A stretch of DNA of 64,000 nt, from NCBI GenBank assembly GCA_947173485.1, contig CAMWFH010000002.1:124001-188000 (forward strand), in the 5' to 3' direction. Source of the stretch: an uncultured Clostridia bacterium. Its GTDB lineage: Bacteria > Bacillota > Clostridia > Oscillospirales > Oscillospiraceae. A model generated the notes under the pieces. The model was not told the origin of the DNA. It made no database searches and saw only the letters and a list, made by a program, of their open reading frames with translations. Both the position numbers and the translations under genes were made by a program. The stretch's first letter is position 1. Each line of letters starts with the position of its first letter. Positions 1 to 8,980 of the stretch are shown in pieces.

Positions 1-29
1 TCGGAAAAAAGGACGATGGGGCGGGGCAG

Positions 30-725
30 GTGGACTTTGGCCATTTGCCCCGTCACATCGCCGTCATCATGGACGGCAACGGCCGCTGGGCCCGCCGCCG
101 GGGCCTGCCCCGGTCCGCCGGCCACAAGGCCGGGGCGGAGACCTTTCGGACCATCGCCACCTACTGCCGGGAGATCGGACTGGACTATCTGACGGTCTAC
201 GCCTTCTCCACGGAGAACTGGAAGCGCCCGCCGGAGGAGGTGGAGGCGATCATGGACCTGCTGGCGCGCTACCTCCAGGAGGCCATCGAGACCATGGCCC
301 GGGACAACGTGCGCCTGAAGTTCCTGGGGGACATGACGCCCCTGCGGCCGGACCTGCGGGCGCTGATCGACGAGACCAACCGGATCTCCGCCGGCCTGGA
401 CGGCTGCCAGGCCAACATCTGCCTCAACTACGGGGGCCGGGACGAGATCGTCCACGCCGTGTCGGAGCTGGTGCGCCTGGGCGAAACGGACATCAACGAG
501 GATACCATCGCCGCCCACCTCTACACCGCCGGCATCCCTGACCCGGACCTGATCATCCGGCCCAGCGGTGAGTTGCGTCTGAGCAATTTTTTGCTCTGGC
601 AGTGCGCCTACAGCGAGTTTTACTTTACGAATGTTCTCTGGCCCGACTTTTCCAAGGAGGAGCTGCACCGGGCCATCGCCGCCTATCAGCAGCGGGACAG
701 ACGCTACGGAGGGGTAAAAAAATGA
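30..725 (+). CDS. uppS: Isoprenyl transferase (undecaprenyl diphosphate synthase)
   Basis: A cis-prenyltransferase that condenses isopentenyl diphosphate onto farnesyl diphosphate to make the C55 lipid carrier for cell-wall synthesis. The family signature IMDGNGRWA lies near residues 13-21, followed by GHKAG, YAFSTENWKRP and the C-terminal RPSGELRLSNFLLWQ block that binds the homoallylic substrate. The GTG at 30 gives 231 residues, slightly short of the usual 240-260. The frame stays open to the window edge, so the true start could lie upstream. The stop overlaps the cdsA start (ATGA), and the uppS-cdsA-dxr-rseP order is standard for Firmicutes. Confidence 0.95.
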   Translation: MDFGHLPRHIAVIMDGNGRWARRRGLPRSAGHKAGAETFRTIATYCREIGLDYLTVYAFSTENWKRPPEEVEAIMDLLARYLQEAIETMARDNVRLKFLGDMTPLRPDLRALIDETNRISAGLDGCQANICLNYGGRDEIVHAVSELVRLGETDINEDTIAAHLYTAGIPDPDLIIRPSGELRLSNFLLWQCAYSEFYFTNVLWPDFSKEELHRAIAAYQQRDRRYGGVKK

Positions 726-1540
726 CATCCTTTCAATCACGGCTCCTGGTCGCCCTGGTGGGCGTGCCGGTGCTGCTGTACATCGTGCTGCTGGCGCCGG
801 AGTGGGCGCTGGTGCTGTCCCTGGCGGCACTGAGCGGCATCGCGGCCTATGAGCTGAGCCGGTGCGTGGGGGTATTGCAGGTCAGTCCCGCCCTCTTCGC
901 CCTGACGGTCCTCTGGGCCGTGGGGACAGTGATGGCCATCGCCTACCGCTTCAGCTGGCTGCCGCCGCTGCTGACGGTCTACTGCCTGCTGGCCTTCACC
1001 ATCGCGGTGGTCCGGGGCGGGGCGGTGAAGTTCCAGCACGTCTGCGCGGCGCTGCTGGCGGCCTTCGCCATCCCCTACGCCTTCAGCTCCTTCCTCCACA
1101 TCCAGACGGCGGGACACCGGGGATTCCTGCTGCTGCCCCTGGTGTTCTCCTTTGCCAGCGACACCTGCGCCTACTTTGCCGGCCGGGCCTTTGGCCGGCA
1201 TAAGCTGGCCCCCAAGGTCAGCCCTAACAAGACGGTGGAGGGGGCCATCGGCGGCCTTGTGGGGGACGCGGCGGCGGGAGCCGTCTTTGCCCTCGTGATG
1301 AACACCTGGTTCGACCGGAGCGTCCACTATCTGCCGGTGATGGTCTTAGGGTTCCTCTGCTCCGCCGTGGCCCAGCTGGGGGACCTGACCTTCTCCCTGA
1401 TCAAGCGGGAGTTCGGCGTGAAGGACTACGGCAAGCTCTTTCTGGCCCATGGCGGCGTGCTGGACCGGTTCGACAGCGTGATCTTCGTAGCGCCCACCCT
1501 GGCGGTGCTGCTGGGGCTGCTGAAAGGAGGCGGCGCATGA
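722..1540 (+). CDS. cdsA: Phosphatidate cytidylyltransferase
   Basis: Converts phosphatidic acid and CTP to CDP-diacylglycerol, the branch point of phospholipid synthesis, in the cytoplasmic membrane. I start it at the ATG overlapping the uppS stop, which gives 272 residues; the open frame upstream is only the alternative frame of uppS. The protein is almost wholly hydrophobic (about seven to eight membrane segments). It carries the CDP-alcohol signature near its C-terminus: the block SPNKTVEGAIGG, then GDLTFSLIKREFGVKDYG and the HGGVLDRFDS motif with its acidic residues. It overlaps dxr by four bases, so the genes are translationally coupled. Confidence 0.95.
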   Translation: MTSFQSRLLVALVGVPVLLYIVLLAPEWALVLSLAALSGIAAYELSRCVGVLQVSPALFALTVLWAVGTVMAIAYRFSWLPPLLTVYCLLAFTIAVVRGGAVKFQHVCAALLAAFAIPYAFSSFLHIQTAGHRGFLLLPLVFSFASDTCAYFAGRAFGRHKLAPKVSPNKTVEGAIGGLVGDAAAGAVFALVMNTWFDRSVHYLPVMVLGFLCSAVAQLGDLTFSLIKREFGVKDYGKLFLAHGGVLDRFDSVIFVAPTLAVLLGLLKGGGA

Positions 1541-2691
1541 GACGAACGATCTCTCTTTTAGGCTCCACCGGCTCCATCGGCCGCCAGACCCTGGCGGTGG
1601 CGGAGGAGCTGGGGACGCCGGTGGCGGCCCTGGCGGCCAGGTCCAGCGTGGACGCTGTCGAGGCCCAGGCCCGCACCTTCCGTCCCAAGCTGGCGGTGCT
1701 GTATGAGATGGAGCCGGCCCTGGAGCTGGCGAAACGGCTGGCGGGCACCGGTGTCCGGGTGGCCTACGGCATGGAGGGGCTGCTGGAGGCGGCGGCGCTG
1801 CCGGAGGCGGACGTCACCGTCACGGCCCTCATGGGCATGGTGGGCCTGCGGCCCACCCTGGCTGCCATCCGGGCCGGCAAGCGGATCGCCCTGGCCAACA
1901 AGGAGACTTTGGTCTGCGCCGGGGAGCTGGTGATGGAGGAGGCCATGCTCTGGGGGGCGGAGATCGTCCCGGTGGACAGCGAACACTCCGCCATCTTCCA
2001 GTGCCTCCAGGGGTGCCGGGAGAGGGGGGAGGTCCGGCGGGTCATTTTGACCTGCTCCGGCGGGCCCTTCTTCGGCAGGCGCCGGGAGGAGCTGGCCGGC
2101 GTCACCCGGGCCGATGCCCTCCGCCACCCCAACTGGGCCATGGGCCCCAAGATCACCGTGGACAGCGCCACCCTGATGAACAAGGGCCTGGAGGTCATCG
2201 AGGCCATGCGGCTCTACCGGCTGCCCCTGGAGCGGGTGGCGGTGGTGATCCACCGCCAGAGCATCATCCACTCCCTGGTGGAGTTCCATGACGGGGCCCT
2301 GCTGGCCCAGCTGGGCACGCCGGACATGAAGCTGCCCATCCGCTACGCCCTGACCTGGCCGGAGCGGGCGGCGAGCCCCGATGCGCCCCTGGACCTGCTC
2401 ACCTGTCCGCCCTTGACCTTCGCCGCCCCGGATACGGAGGCTTTTCCCTGTCTGGCATTGGCCCTGGAGGCCGCCAGGACCGGGGGCACCGCCTGCGCCG
2501 TGCTGAACGGGGCCAACGAGGCGGCGGTGGGGCTGTTTTTGGCGGACAAGATCGGTTTTTTGGAGATCCCCGCATTGGTGGCCCAGGCGCTGCATACCAT
2601 CCCTATAGCGGTCCATCCTACCTTAGAGGACATCCTGGCGGCGGACGAGGCCGCCCGGCGGGCGGTAGAGGCATGTTTGGTAAGGAGTTAG
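1537..2691 (+). CDS. dxr: 1-deoxy-D-xylulose 5-phosphate reductoisomerase
   Basis: Second step of the MEP isoprenoid pathway: NADPH-dependent rearrangement of DXP to 2-C-methylerythritol 4-phosphate. The N-terminus has the nucleotide-binding GSTGSIGRQT. The metal and substrate region reads VPVDSEHSAIFQ, and SCSGGPFF-like and HPNWAMGPKITVDSATLMNK blocks follow at residues ~170-215. Length 384 is typical. ATG overlaps the cdsA stop. With ispG in the same run, two MEP enzymes are co-transcribed with the enzyme (uppS) that uses the product. Confidence 0.96.
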   Translation: MRRTISLLGSTGSIGRQTLAVAEELGTPVAALAARSSVDAVEAQARTFRPKLAVLYEMEPALELAKRLAGTGVRVAYGMEGLLEAAALPEADVTVTALMGMVGLRPTLAAIRAGKRIALANKETLVCAGELVMEEAMLWGAEIVPVDSEHSAIFQCLQGCRERGEVRRVILTCSGGPFFGRRREELAGVTRADALRHPNWAMGPKITVDSATLMNKGLEVIEAMRLYRLPLERVAVVIHRQSIIHSLVEFHDGALLAQLGTPDMKLPIRYALTWPERAASPDAPLDLLTCPPLTFAAPDTEAFPCLALALEAARTGGTACAVLNGANEAAVGLFLADKIGFLEIPALVAQALHTIPIAVHPTLEDILAADEAARRAVEACLVRS

Positions 2692-2701
2692 TTGTTTCAC
2701 T

Positions 2702-3763
2702 ATGTATATTCTGATTGCGATCTTGATCTTTGGACTGCTGATCGCCGTCCATGAGCTGGGCCACTTCCTGGCGGCCCGGCTCTGCGGCGTCACGGTCCAC
2801 GAGTTTTCCATCGGCATGGGGCCGGCCATCTGGCAGCGGGAGGGGAAGAGCGGGACCAAGTACGCCCTGCGGGCCCTGCCCATCGGGGGCTTCTGCGCCC
2901 TGGAGGGGGAGGAGGAGGACTCCGACGACCCCGGCAGCCTCAACAACAGGGGCTTTTTCCAGAAGGTGTTCATCTTCGCCGCCGGGGCGGGGATGAACCT
3001 GGTCGCCGGGGCGCTGATCCTGCTGTGCCTCAGCATGAGCATCCAGGCGGTCCCCACGGACCAGATCATCGGGCTGGCCCCGGAGTTCCCCTACCAAGGG
3101 GAGGACGGGCTGATGCCGGGGGACGTCATCTATAAGGTAGATGGCTGGCGGGTGCGGATCGCCGGCGACGCCCGGACCTTCATCGCCTACGCCCGGGACG
3201 GCGGCATGGACATCGAGGTGATCCGGGACGGCCGGCACATCCTCCTCCAGGGCCTGGAGCGCCGGAGCTATACCGGGGACGACGGGAAGAGCTACACCGG
3301 CTTCGGCATCTACCTGGGCTACACCTACCGGGAGGCCGGCCTGGCCGACAAGCTGGGCTACGCCTGGGACTCCGCCGTCTCCTATGTGCAAACGGTCTGG
3401 TTCAGCCTCTACCAGCTTTTGAGCGGCGGCGTGTCCGTCAGCGAGCTGAACGGCCCGGTGGGCATCGTGACTACCATCAACGAGGTGGGCGCCCAGAGCC
3501 CCACCCTCCGGGCGGCCCTGGTGAACATCGCCTCCCTGGCGGCCCTGATCGCCGTCAACCTGGCGGTGATGAACCTGCTGCCCCTGCCGGCCCTGGACGG
3601 CGGCAAGATCTTCTTCCTGGTGGTCAACGCCCTCCTCTATCTGCTCTGCAAGCGGCAGATCCCGGCCAGGTACGAGGGCTACGTCCACCTGGTGGGGCTG
3701 GCGCTGCTGATGGCGCTGATGGTGTTCGTCACCTTCCAGGACGTGGCCCGGCTCTTTGCCTGA
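2702..3763 (+). CDS. rseP: Site-2 intramembrane zinc metalloprotease RseP/RasP family
   Basis: A membrane-embedded M50 protease that cuts transmembrane segments of anti-sigma factors and signal-peptide remnants. The zinc motif HELGH is at residues 17-21 in the first membrane helix. A PDZ-like region follows (about residues 115-200), and the C-terminal NLLPLPALDGGK motif supplies the third zinc ligand. At 353 residues it is a little shorter than E. coli RseP, as usual for Firmicutes with one PDZ domain. It lies 10 nt after dxr. Whether it processes the anti-sigma-like protein encoded at 60255-60986 cannot be told from sequence. Confidence 0.93.
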   Translation: MYILIAILIFGLLIAVHELGHFLAARLCGVTVHEFSIGMGPAIWQREGKSGTKYALRALPIGGFCALEGEEEDSDDPGSLNNRGFFQKVFIFAAGAGMNLVAGALILLCLSMSIQAVPTDQIIGLAPEFPYQGEDGLMPGDVIYKVDGWRVRIAGDARTFIAYARDGGMDIEVIRDGRHILLQGLERRSYTGDDGKSYTGFGIYLGYTYREAGLADKLGYAWDSAVSYVQTVWFSLYQLLSGGVSVSELNGPVGIVTTINEVGAQSPTLRAALVNIASLAALIAVNLAVMNLLPLPALDGGKIFFLVVNALLYLLCKRQIPARYEGYVHLVGLALLMALMVFVTFQDVARLFA

Positions 3764-3777
3764 GGGAGGGGAGGACT

Positions 3778-4815
3778 ATGACCAGACAGATCCATGTGGG
3801 CTCCGTGGCGGTGGGCGGCGGCGCGCCGGTGTCCATCCAGTCCATGTGCAATACGAAAACGGCGGACGTGGCCGCCACCGTGGCCCAGATCCACGCCCTG
3901 GAGGCCGCCGGCTGCGAGATCGTCCGGGTGGCGGTGCCGGACCGGCGGGCCGCGGAGGCCATCGGGGCGATCCGGGAGCAGATCCATATCCCCCTGGTGG
4001 CGGATATCCACTTCGACTATAAGCTGGCCCTCCTCTGCGCGGAGGCGGGCGTGGACAAGCTGCGGATCAACCCCGGCAACATCGGCGGGGAGGACCATGT
4101 CCGCTCCGTGGCGGAGGCCTGCGGCGCAAGGGGCATCCCCATCCGCATCGGCGTCAACGGCGGTTCCCTGGAGAAGCCCCTGCTGGCCAAATACGGCGGC
4201 CCCGCCCCGGAGGCCCTGGTGGAGAGCGCCCTGGGCCACGCCGCCCTGCTGGAGAGGTTCGACTTCCGGGACATCTGCATCTCCGTCAAATGCTCCTCGG
4301 TGCCGGTGACCATCGCCGCCTACCGGCTGCTCCATGAGCGCTGCGGCTACCCCCTCCACCTGGGGGTCACCGAGGCGGGCACGGCGGAGATGGGCCTGGT
4401 GAAGAGCGCCATGGGCATCGGGGGCCTCCTGTGCCTGGGCATCGGGGACACCCTGCGGGTGACCCTCACCGCCGACCCGGTGGAGGAGATCGCCGCCGCC
4501 AAGAAGATCCTGGCGGCGGCGGGGGCCCGGCGGTTCGGGCCGGACCTGATCGCCTGCCCCACCTGCGGCCGGACCAACATCGACCTGATCCCCATCGCCC
4601 AAGAGGTGGAGCGGCGGCTCATGGGGTGTGAGAAGCCGATCACCGTGGCGGTGATGGGCTGCGCCGTCAACGGCCCCGGTGAGGCCGCCCATGCGGACGT
4701 GGGCATCGCCGGCGGCGACGGGGAGGGGCTGCTGTTCGCCCATGGGAAGATCCTGCGGAAGGTGCCCCAGGCGCGGCTGGTGGATGAGCTGATGGCGGAG
4801 ATCGAGAAGCTGTAG
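3778..4815 (+). CDS. ispG: 4-hydroxy-3-methylbut-2-en-1-yl diphosphate synthase
   Basis: Iron-sulfur enzyme of the MEP pathway that reductively opens MEcPP to HMBPP. The N-terminus has the conserved GGGAPVSIQSMCNT block of the TIM barrel. The C-terminal 4Fe-4S ligands are in ACPTCGRTNIDL and GCAVNGPGEA. Length 345 matches bacterial two-domain forms. A GGAGG site precedes the ATG. It is in line with rseP (14-nt gap) and upstream of polC. Confidence 0.95.
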   Translation: MTRQIHVGSVAVGGGAPVSIQSMCNTKTADVAATVAQIHALEAAGCEIVRVAVPDRRAAEAIGAIREQIHIPLVADIHFDYKLALLCAEAGVDKLRINPGNIGGEDHVRSVAEACGARGIPIRIGVNGGSLEKPLLAKYGGPAPEALVESALGHAALLERFDFRDICISVKCSSVPVTIAAYRLLHERCGYPLHLGVTEAGTAEMGLVKSAMGIGGLLCLGIGDTLRVTLTADPVEEIAAAKKILAAAGARRFGPDLIACPTCGRTNIDLIPIAQEVERRLMGCEKPITVAVMGCAVNGPGEAAHADVGIAGGDGEGLLFAHGKILRKVPQARLVDELMAEIEKL

Positions 4816-4911
4816 CGCGTCCCGCCCCCAGGGGGCGCGGACCGGCAAGATATGGATAACAGGATGATAGGAAACTAGGATATTAGGAAGATAGGACGAT
4901 CTGAGGTAGAT

Positions 4912-7900
4912 ATGGCACAGAAGATACCATTTTTTGAGATGTTCCCCCATTTCAGCGCCGGACGGGAGCTGTCGCTGCTGCTGCGGCAGAGCTGGCTCAC
5001 CGGCGCGGAGCTGGACAAGCAGAACAAGACCATGGCCCTGGCCCTGACGGCCCCCGCCCCCTTAGGGGGCCAGGAGGCGGCCCTGTGCGGCCTGCTCAGG
5101 ACCGCCTACGGCCTGGAGCAGGTGCTGCTCCATGTGACGGTCGTCCCCCCGGAGGGGGAGAAGAAGGGGGACAAGAAGGAGAAAAAGGAGAAGGGGGAGG
5201 TCCTCTTTGGCGGACCGATCCGGCCGGGCCCTATGCCCATGGAGGGGCTGAACCCCAAGATGGGCATGGTCACCGTGGCGGGGAAGGTCTTTTTCGCCGA
5301 CCTCTATGAGACCCGCCGCCCCGGCGTCTTTTGCCTCACCTTCGATATGACTGACCTCCACACCTCCGTCCGGGTGACCAAGTACTTAGAGCGGGGGGAC
5401 AAGGCCAAGGTGGAGGGGAAGATCAAGGCGGGGATGTGGGTCAAGGTCCAGGGGCTCGTGAAGCTGAACCGGGACGGCAGCGATATCCTGATCGACCCGA
5501 AGAACATCAGCACCTACCCCCACGAGGTCCGAAAGGACACGGCGGAGGTGAAGCGGGTGGAGCTCCACCTCCACACCACCTTCTCCAATATGGACGCCAC
5601 CACCCCCATCAGCGCCAAGGGCGGGGAGAACGTGGTCCGCCGGGCGGAGGCCTGGGGCCACCCGGCCATCGCCATCACGGACCACGGTGTGGCCCAGGCC
5701 TTCCCGGACGCCTGGCACTCCGCCAAGGAGATCAAGGTCCTCTACGGCATGGAGGGCTACTTCGTCAACAACGTGGACGACCGGATCGCGGTCCACGGCG
5801 GCGGGGACTTCGCCTTCACCGATGAATATGTGGCCTTCGACCTGGAGACCACGGGACTGCGGAGCAAGGACGACGCCATCATCGAGATCGGCGCGGTGGT
5901 CATCCGGGACGGCCAGGTGGGGGAGCGGTTCCAGACCTTCGTCTCCCCCCACCGGCACCTGACACCGGAGATCATCAACCTCACCGGCATCACGGACCAT
6001 ATGCTGGAGAGCGCGCCGGAGCCGAAGGAGGCCCTGTCGGCCTTCCTGGACTTCGTGGGGGACCGGCCCCTGGTGGCCCACAATGCGGAGTTCGATATCG
6101 GCTTCGTCCGGGCTGGCTGCCGCCGGGAGGGCCTCCCCTTCGACCCCACCTATGTGGATACCCTGGTCCTGGCCCAGAACCTGCTGCCGGAGCTGGGGAA
6201 ATATAAGCTGGACATCGTGGCGGAGCATCTGCAGCTGCCCCCCTTCCAGCACCACCGGGCCAGCGACGACGCCGCCACCTGCGGCCTGTTCCTGGCGCCC
6301 TTCTTCCAGAGACTGCGGGAGATGGGCGTCAAGCGCCTCCAGGAGATCAACGCCGCCATGGCCCCCCTGCGGAGCCAGGGCCACGCCAACCGGCGGCCGG
6401 GGCATATCATCCTGCTGGCTAAGAACAAGATCGGGCTGAAGAACCTGTACCGGCTGATCTCCGCCTCCAATCTGAAATATTTCAAGCGCTTCCCCATCAT
6501 CCCCAAGGACGAGCTGATCGCCCACCGGGAGGGACTGATCATCGGCAGCGCCTGCGAGGCGGGGGAGCTGTTCCGGGCGGTGGAGGCCCGGAAGGACTGG
6601 ATGGAGCTGAAGCGCATCGCCTCCTTCTACGACTTCCTGGAGATCCAGCCCCTATGCAACAACGCCTTCCTCCTCCGGGAGGGCCGGGCCAAGGACCTGG
6701 AGGAGCTGCGGGAGTTCAACCGCACCATCGTCCAGCTGGGGGAGGAGCTGGACAAGCCGGTCTGCGCCACCGGAGACGTCCACTTCCTGGACCCGGAGGA
6801 CGAGATCTTCCGGCATATCCTGCTGGACACTAAGAAATTTTCCGACTGTGACGAGCCCCTGCCCCTCTACTTCAGGACCACCGACGAGATGCTGGAGGAG
6901 TTCAGCTACCTGGGGAAGGAGAAGGCCTTCGAGGTGGTGGTGACCAACACCCGGGCCATCGCCGACCAGATCGAGCGGCTGGAGCTGCTGCCCAAGGGCC
7001 AGCTGTTCCCGCCCCGGCTGGCCAACTCCAGGGAGGACCTGGACCGCCTGGTCTGGGACAAGGTCCACGAACTGTACGGGGAGGACCCGCCAAAGCTCAT
7101 CGTGGACCGGCTGAACATCGAGCTGGGGGGCATCTTGGGGAAGTATGACGTGGTGTATATGTCCGCCCAGAAGCTGGTCCAGCGGTCCCTGGAGAACGGC
7201 TATCTGGTGGGCTCCCGTGGGTCCGTGGGCTCCAGCCTGGTGGCCTATATGTCCGGCATCACCGAGGTCAACGCCCTGCCCCCCCACTACCGCTGCCCCC
7301 AGTGCAAGCACAGCGAGTTCATCCTGGACGGCTCCTACGGCTGCGGGGCGGATATGCCCGACAAGGTCTGCCCGGTGTGCGGCGCTCAGTACGTCAAGGA
7401 CGGTTTCGATATCCCCTTCGAGACCTTCTTGGGCTTCGGCGGCGGCAAGGTGCCGGACATCGACCTGAATTTCTCCGGGGAGTACCAGGCCAGGGCCCAC
7501 CGCCACGCCATCGAGATGTTCGGCGAGAAGCAGGTGTTCCGGGCGGGGACCATCGGCACCGTGGCGGAAAAGACCGCCTACGGGTATGTGAAGAAGTACC
7601 TGGAGGCCCGTGGGCTGGACCCCGGCCACGCCGAGGAGAACCGGCTGGCCCTGGGGTGCGTGGGGGTCAAGCGGACCACGGGACAGCACCCCGGCGGTCT
7701 GGTGGTGGTGCCGGACGATATGGATGTGGAGGACTTCTGCCCGGTCCAGCACCCGGCGGACGCCGCCGACAGCGACATCATCACCACCCACTTCGAGTAT
7801 CACTGCATGGAGGACAACCTCCTGAAGCTGGATATGCTGGGCCACGATGATCCCTCCATGGTGCGGATGATGGAGGACCTGACGGGGGTCAACGTCCACG

Positions 7901-8889
7901 ATATCCCCCTGGACGACCCGGACACCATGAGCCTCTTCACCAGCAGTAAGCTCCTAGGCTTCGAGGACGACGAGATCCTGGGCCCCACCGGGGCCGTGGC
8001 CATCCCGGAGTTCAACACCAAGTTCACCCGGCAGATGCTGGTGGACACCCAGCCCAAGGACTTCAACACCCTGGTCCGCCTCTCCGGCTTCTCCCACGGC
8101 GCCGATGTGTGGGCGGGCAACGCCCGGGAGCTGATCCTGGACGGCACCGTCAGCGTCACGGAGACCGTGGGGTGCCGGGACGACATCATGCTCTACCTGA
8201 TCTCCAAGGGCCTGGACCCCAAGATGAGCTTCAAGATCATGGAGGCCGTCCGAAAGGGGAAGGTGAAGAAGGGGGGCTTCGAAGAGGGGTGGCGGGAGGC
8301 CATGGAGAGCCACGGCGTGCCGGCCTGGTACATCGACTCCCTGGCCAAGATCGGCTATCTCTTCCCCAAGGCCCACGCGGTGGCCTATGTGATGATGGCC
8401 TTCCGCATCGCCTGGTTCAAGGTCCACCACCCCCTGGCCTTCTACGCCACCTACTTCACCATCCGGGCTAAGGCCTTCGATGCCGAGTTCTGCTGCGCCG
8501 GGGAGGAGACGGTGAAGCGGAAGCTCCGGGAGATCTGGGCCAATAAGGACGCCACCGCTGTGGAGCAGGACATGGCCACCACCCTGGAGGTCTGCTACGA
8601 GTTCTACCGCCGGGGCTTCCACTTCAAGACCATCGACATCTACCGGTCCGATGCCACCAAGTTCCTCCTGGATGGGGAGGACGGCCTGATCCCCCCCTTC
8701 ACCTCCGTCCACGGACTGGGGGAGTCGGCGGCGCTGGACACGGTGGAGAAGCGGGCGGGGCAGTCCTTCCTCTCGGTGGAGGAGTTCTCCGACTGCTGCA
8801 CCAAGCTGAGCAAGACCCATATCGACCAGCTCCGGGCCCTGGGCGCCTTCGCCGGGATGCCGGAGACCAGCCAGCTGTCCCTGTTCTGA
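4912..8889 (+). CDS. polC: DNA polymerase III alpha subunit, Gram-positive PolC type
   Basis: Replicative polymerase with built-in 3'-5' proofreading. Order of domains: a reduced N-terminal region with a Lys/Glu-rich stretch (about residues 84-100), an OB-fold (~140-205), PHP part 1 beginning with VELHLHTTFSNMD (~218), an inserted DnaQ-like exonuclease (FDLETTG at ~308, then VAHNAEFDIGFV), PHP part 2 (~495-700), and the palm with GSRGSVGSSLVAYMSG. A four-cysteine zinc element (CPQC ... CPVC, ~794-825) follows, then catalytic PDIDLNFSGE. Length 1325 against about 1437 in Bacillus; the shortfall is N-terminal. GAGGT lies just upstream of the ATG. Confidence 0.97.
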   Translation: MAQKIPFFEMFPHFSAGRELSLLLRQSWLTGAELDKQNKTMALALTAPAPLGGQEAALCGLLRTAYGLEQVLLHVTVVPPEGEKKGDKKEKKEKGEVLFGGPIRPGPMPMEGLNPKMGMVTVAGKVFFADLYETRRPGVFCLTFDMTDLHTSVRVTKYLERGDKAKVEGKIKAGMWVKVQGLVKLNRDGSDILIDPKNISTYPHEVRKDTAEVKRVELHLHTTFSNMDATTPISAKGGENVVRRAEAWGHPAIAITDHGVAQAFPDAWHSAKEIKVLYGMEGYFVNNVDDRIAVHGGGDFAFTDEYVAFDLETTGLRSKDDAIIEIGAVVIRDGQVGERFQTFVSPHRHLTPEIINLTGITDHMLESAPEPKEALSAFLDFVGDRPLVAHNAEFDIGFVRAGCRREGLPFDPTYVDTLVLAQNLLPELGKYKLDIVAEHLQLPPFQHHRASDDAATCGLFLAPFFQRLREMGVKRLQEINAAMAPLRSQGHANRRPGHIILLAKNKIGLKNLYRLISASNLKYFKRFPIIPKDELIAHREGLIIGSACEAGELFRAVEARKDWMELKRIASFYDFLEIQPLCNNAFLLREGRAKDLEELREFNRTIVQLGEELDKPVCATGDVHFLDPEDEIFRHILLDTKKFSDCDEPLPLYFRTTDEMLEEFSYLGKEKAFEVVVTNTRAIADQIERLELLPKGQLFPPRLANSREDLDRLVWDKVHELYGEDPPKLIVDRLNIELGGILGKYDVVYMSAQKLVQRSLENGYLVGSRGSVGSSLVAYMSGITEVNALPPHYRCPQCKHSEFILDGSYGCGADMPDKVCPVCGAQYVKDGFDIPFETFLGFGGGKVPDIDLNFSGEYQARAHRHAIEMFGEKQVFRAGTIGTVAEKTAYGYVKKYLEARGLDPGHAEENRLALGCVGVKRTTGQHPGGLVVVPDDMDVEDFCPVQHPADAADSDIITTHFEYHCMEDNLLKLDMLGHDDPSMVRMMEDLTGVNVHDIPLDDPDTMSLFTSSKLLGFEDDEILGPTGAVAIPEFNTKFTRQMLVDTQPKDFNTLVRLSGFSHGADVWAGNARELILDGTVSVTETVGCRDDIMLYLISKGLDPKMSFKIMEAVRKGKVKKGGFEEGWREAMESHGVPAWYIDSLAKIGYLFPKAHAVAYVMMAFRIAWFKVHHPLAFYATYFTIRAKAFDAEFCCAGEETVKRKLREIWANKDATAVEQDMATTLEVCYEFYRRGFHFKTIDIYRSDATKFLLDGEDGLIPPFTSVHGLGESAALDTVEKRAGQSFLSVEEFSDCCTKLSKTHIDQLRALGAFAGMPETSQLSLF

Positions 8890-8980
8890 CGGTCCCTGAC
8901 CGGCGCTCTCCCACCCCCCTGCGGGCGGGGGAGCCGCGAAAGATATATGATAAAACGATAAAAAAGTGAGGAGAATGACC

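Noticed and set aside
4816..4911. GATA-rich low-complexity stretch and a CGCCCCC/GGGGGCG hairpin between ispG and polC
   Set aside because: The hairpin has no T-tract and the repeats are irregular; it looks like an ordinary intergenic spacer.
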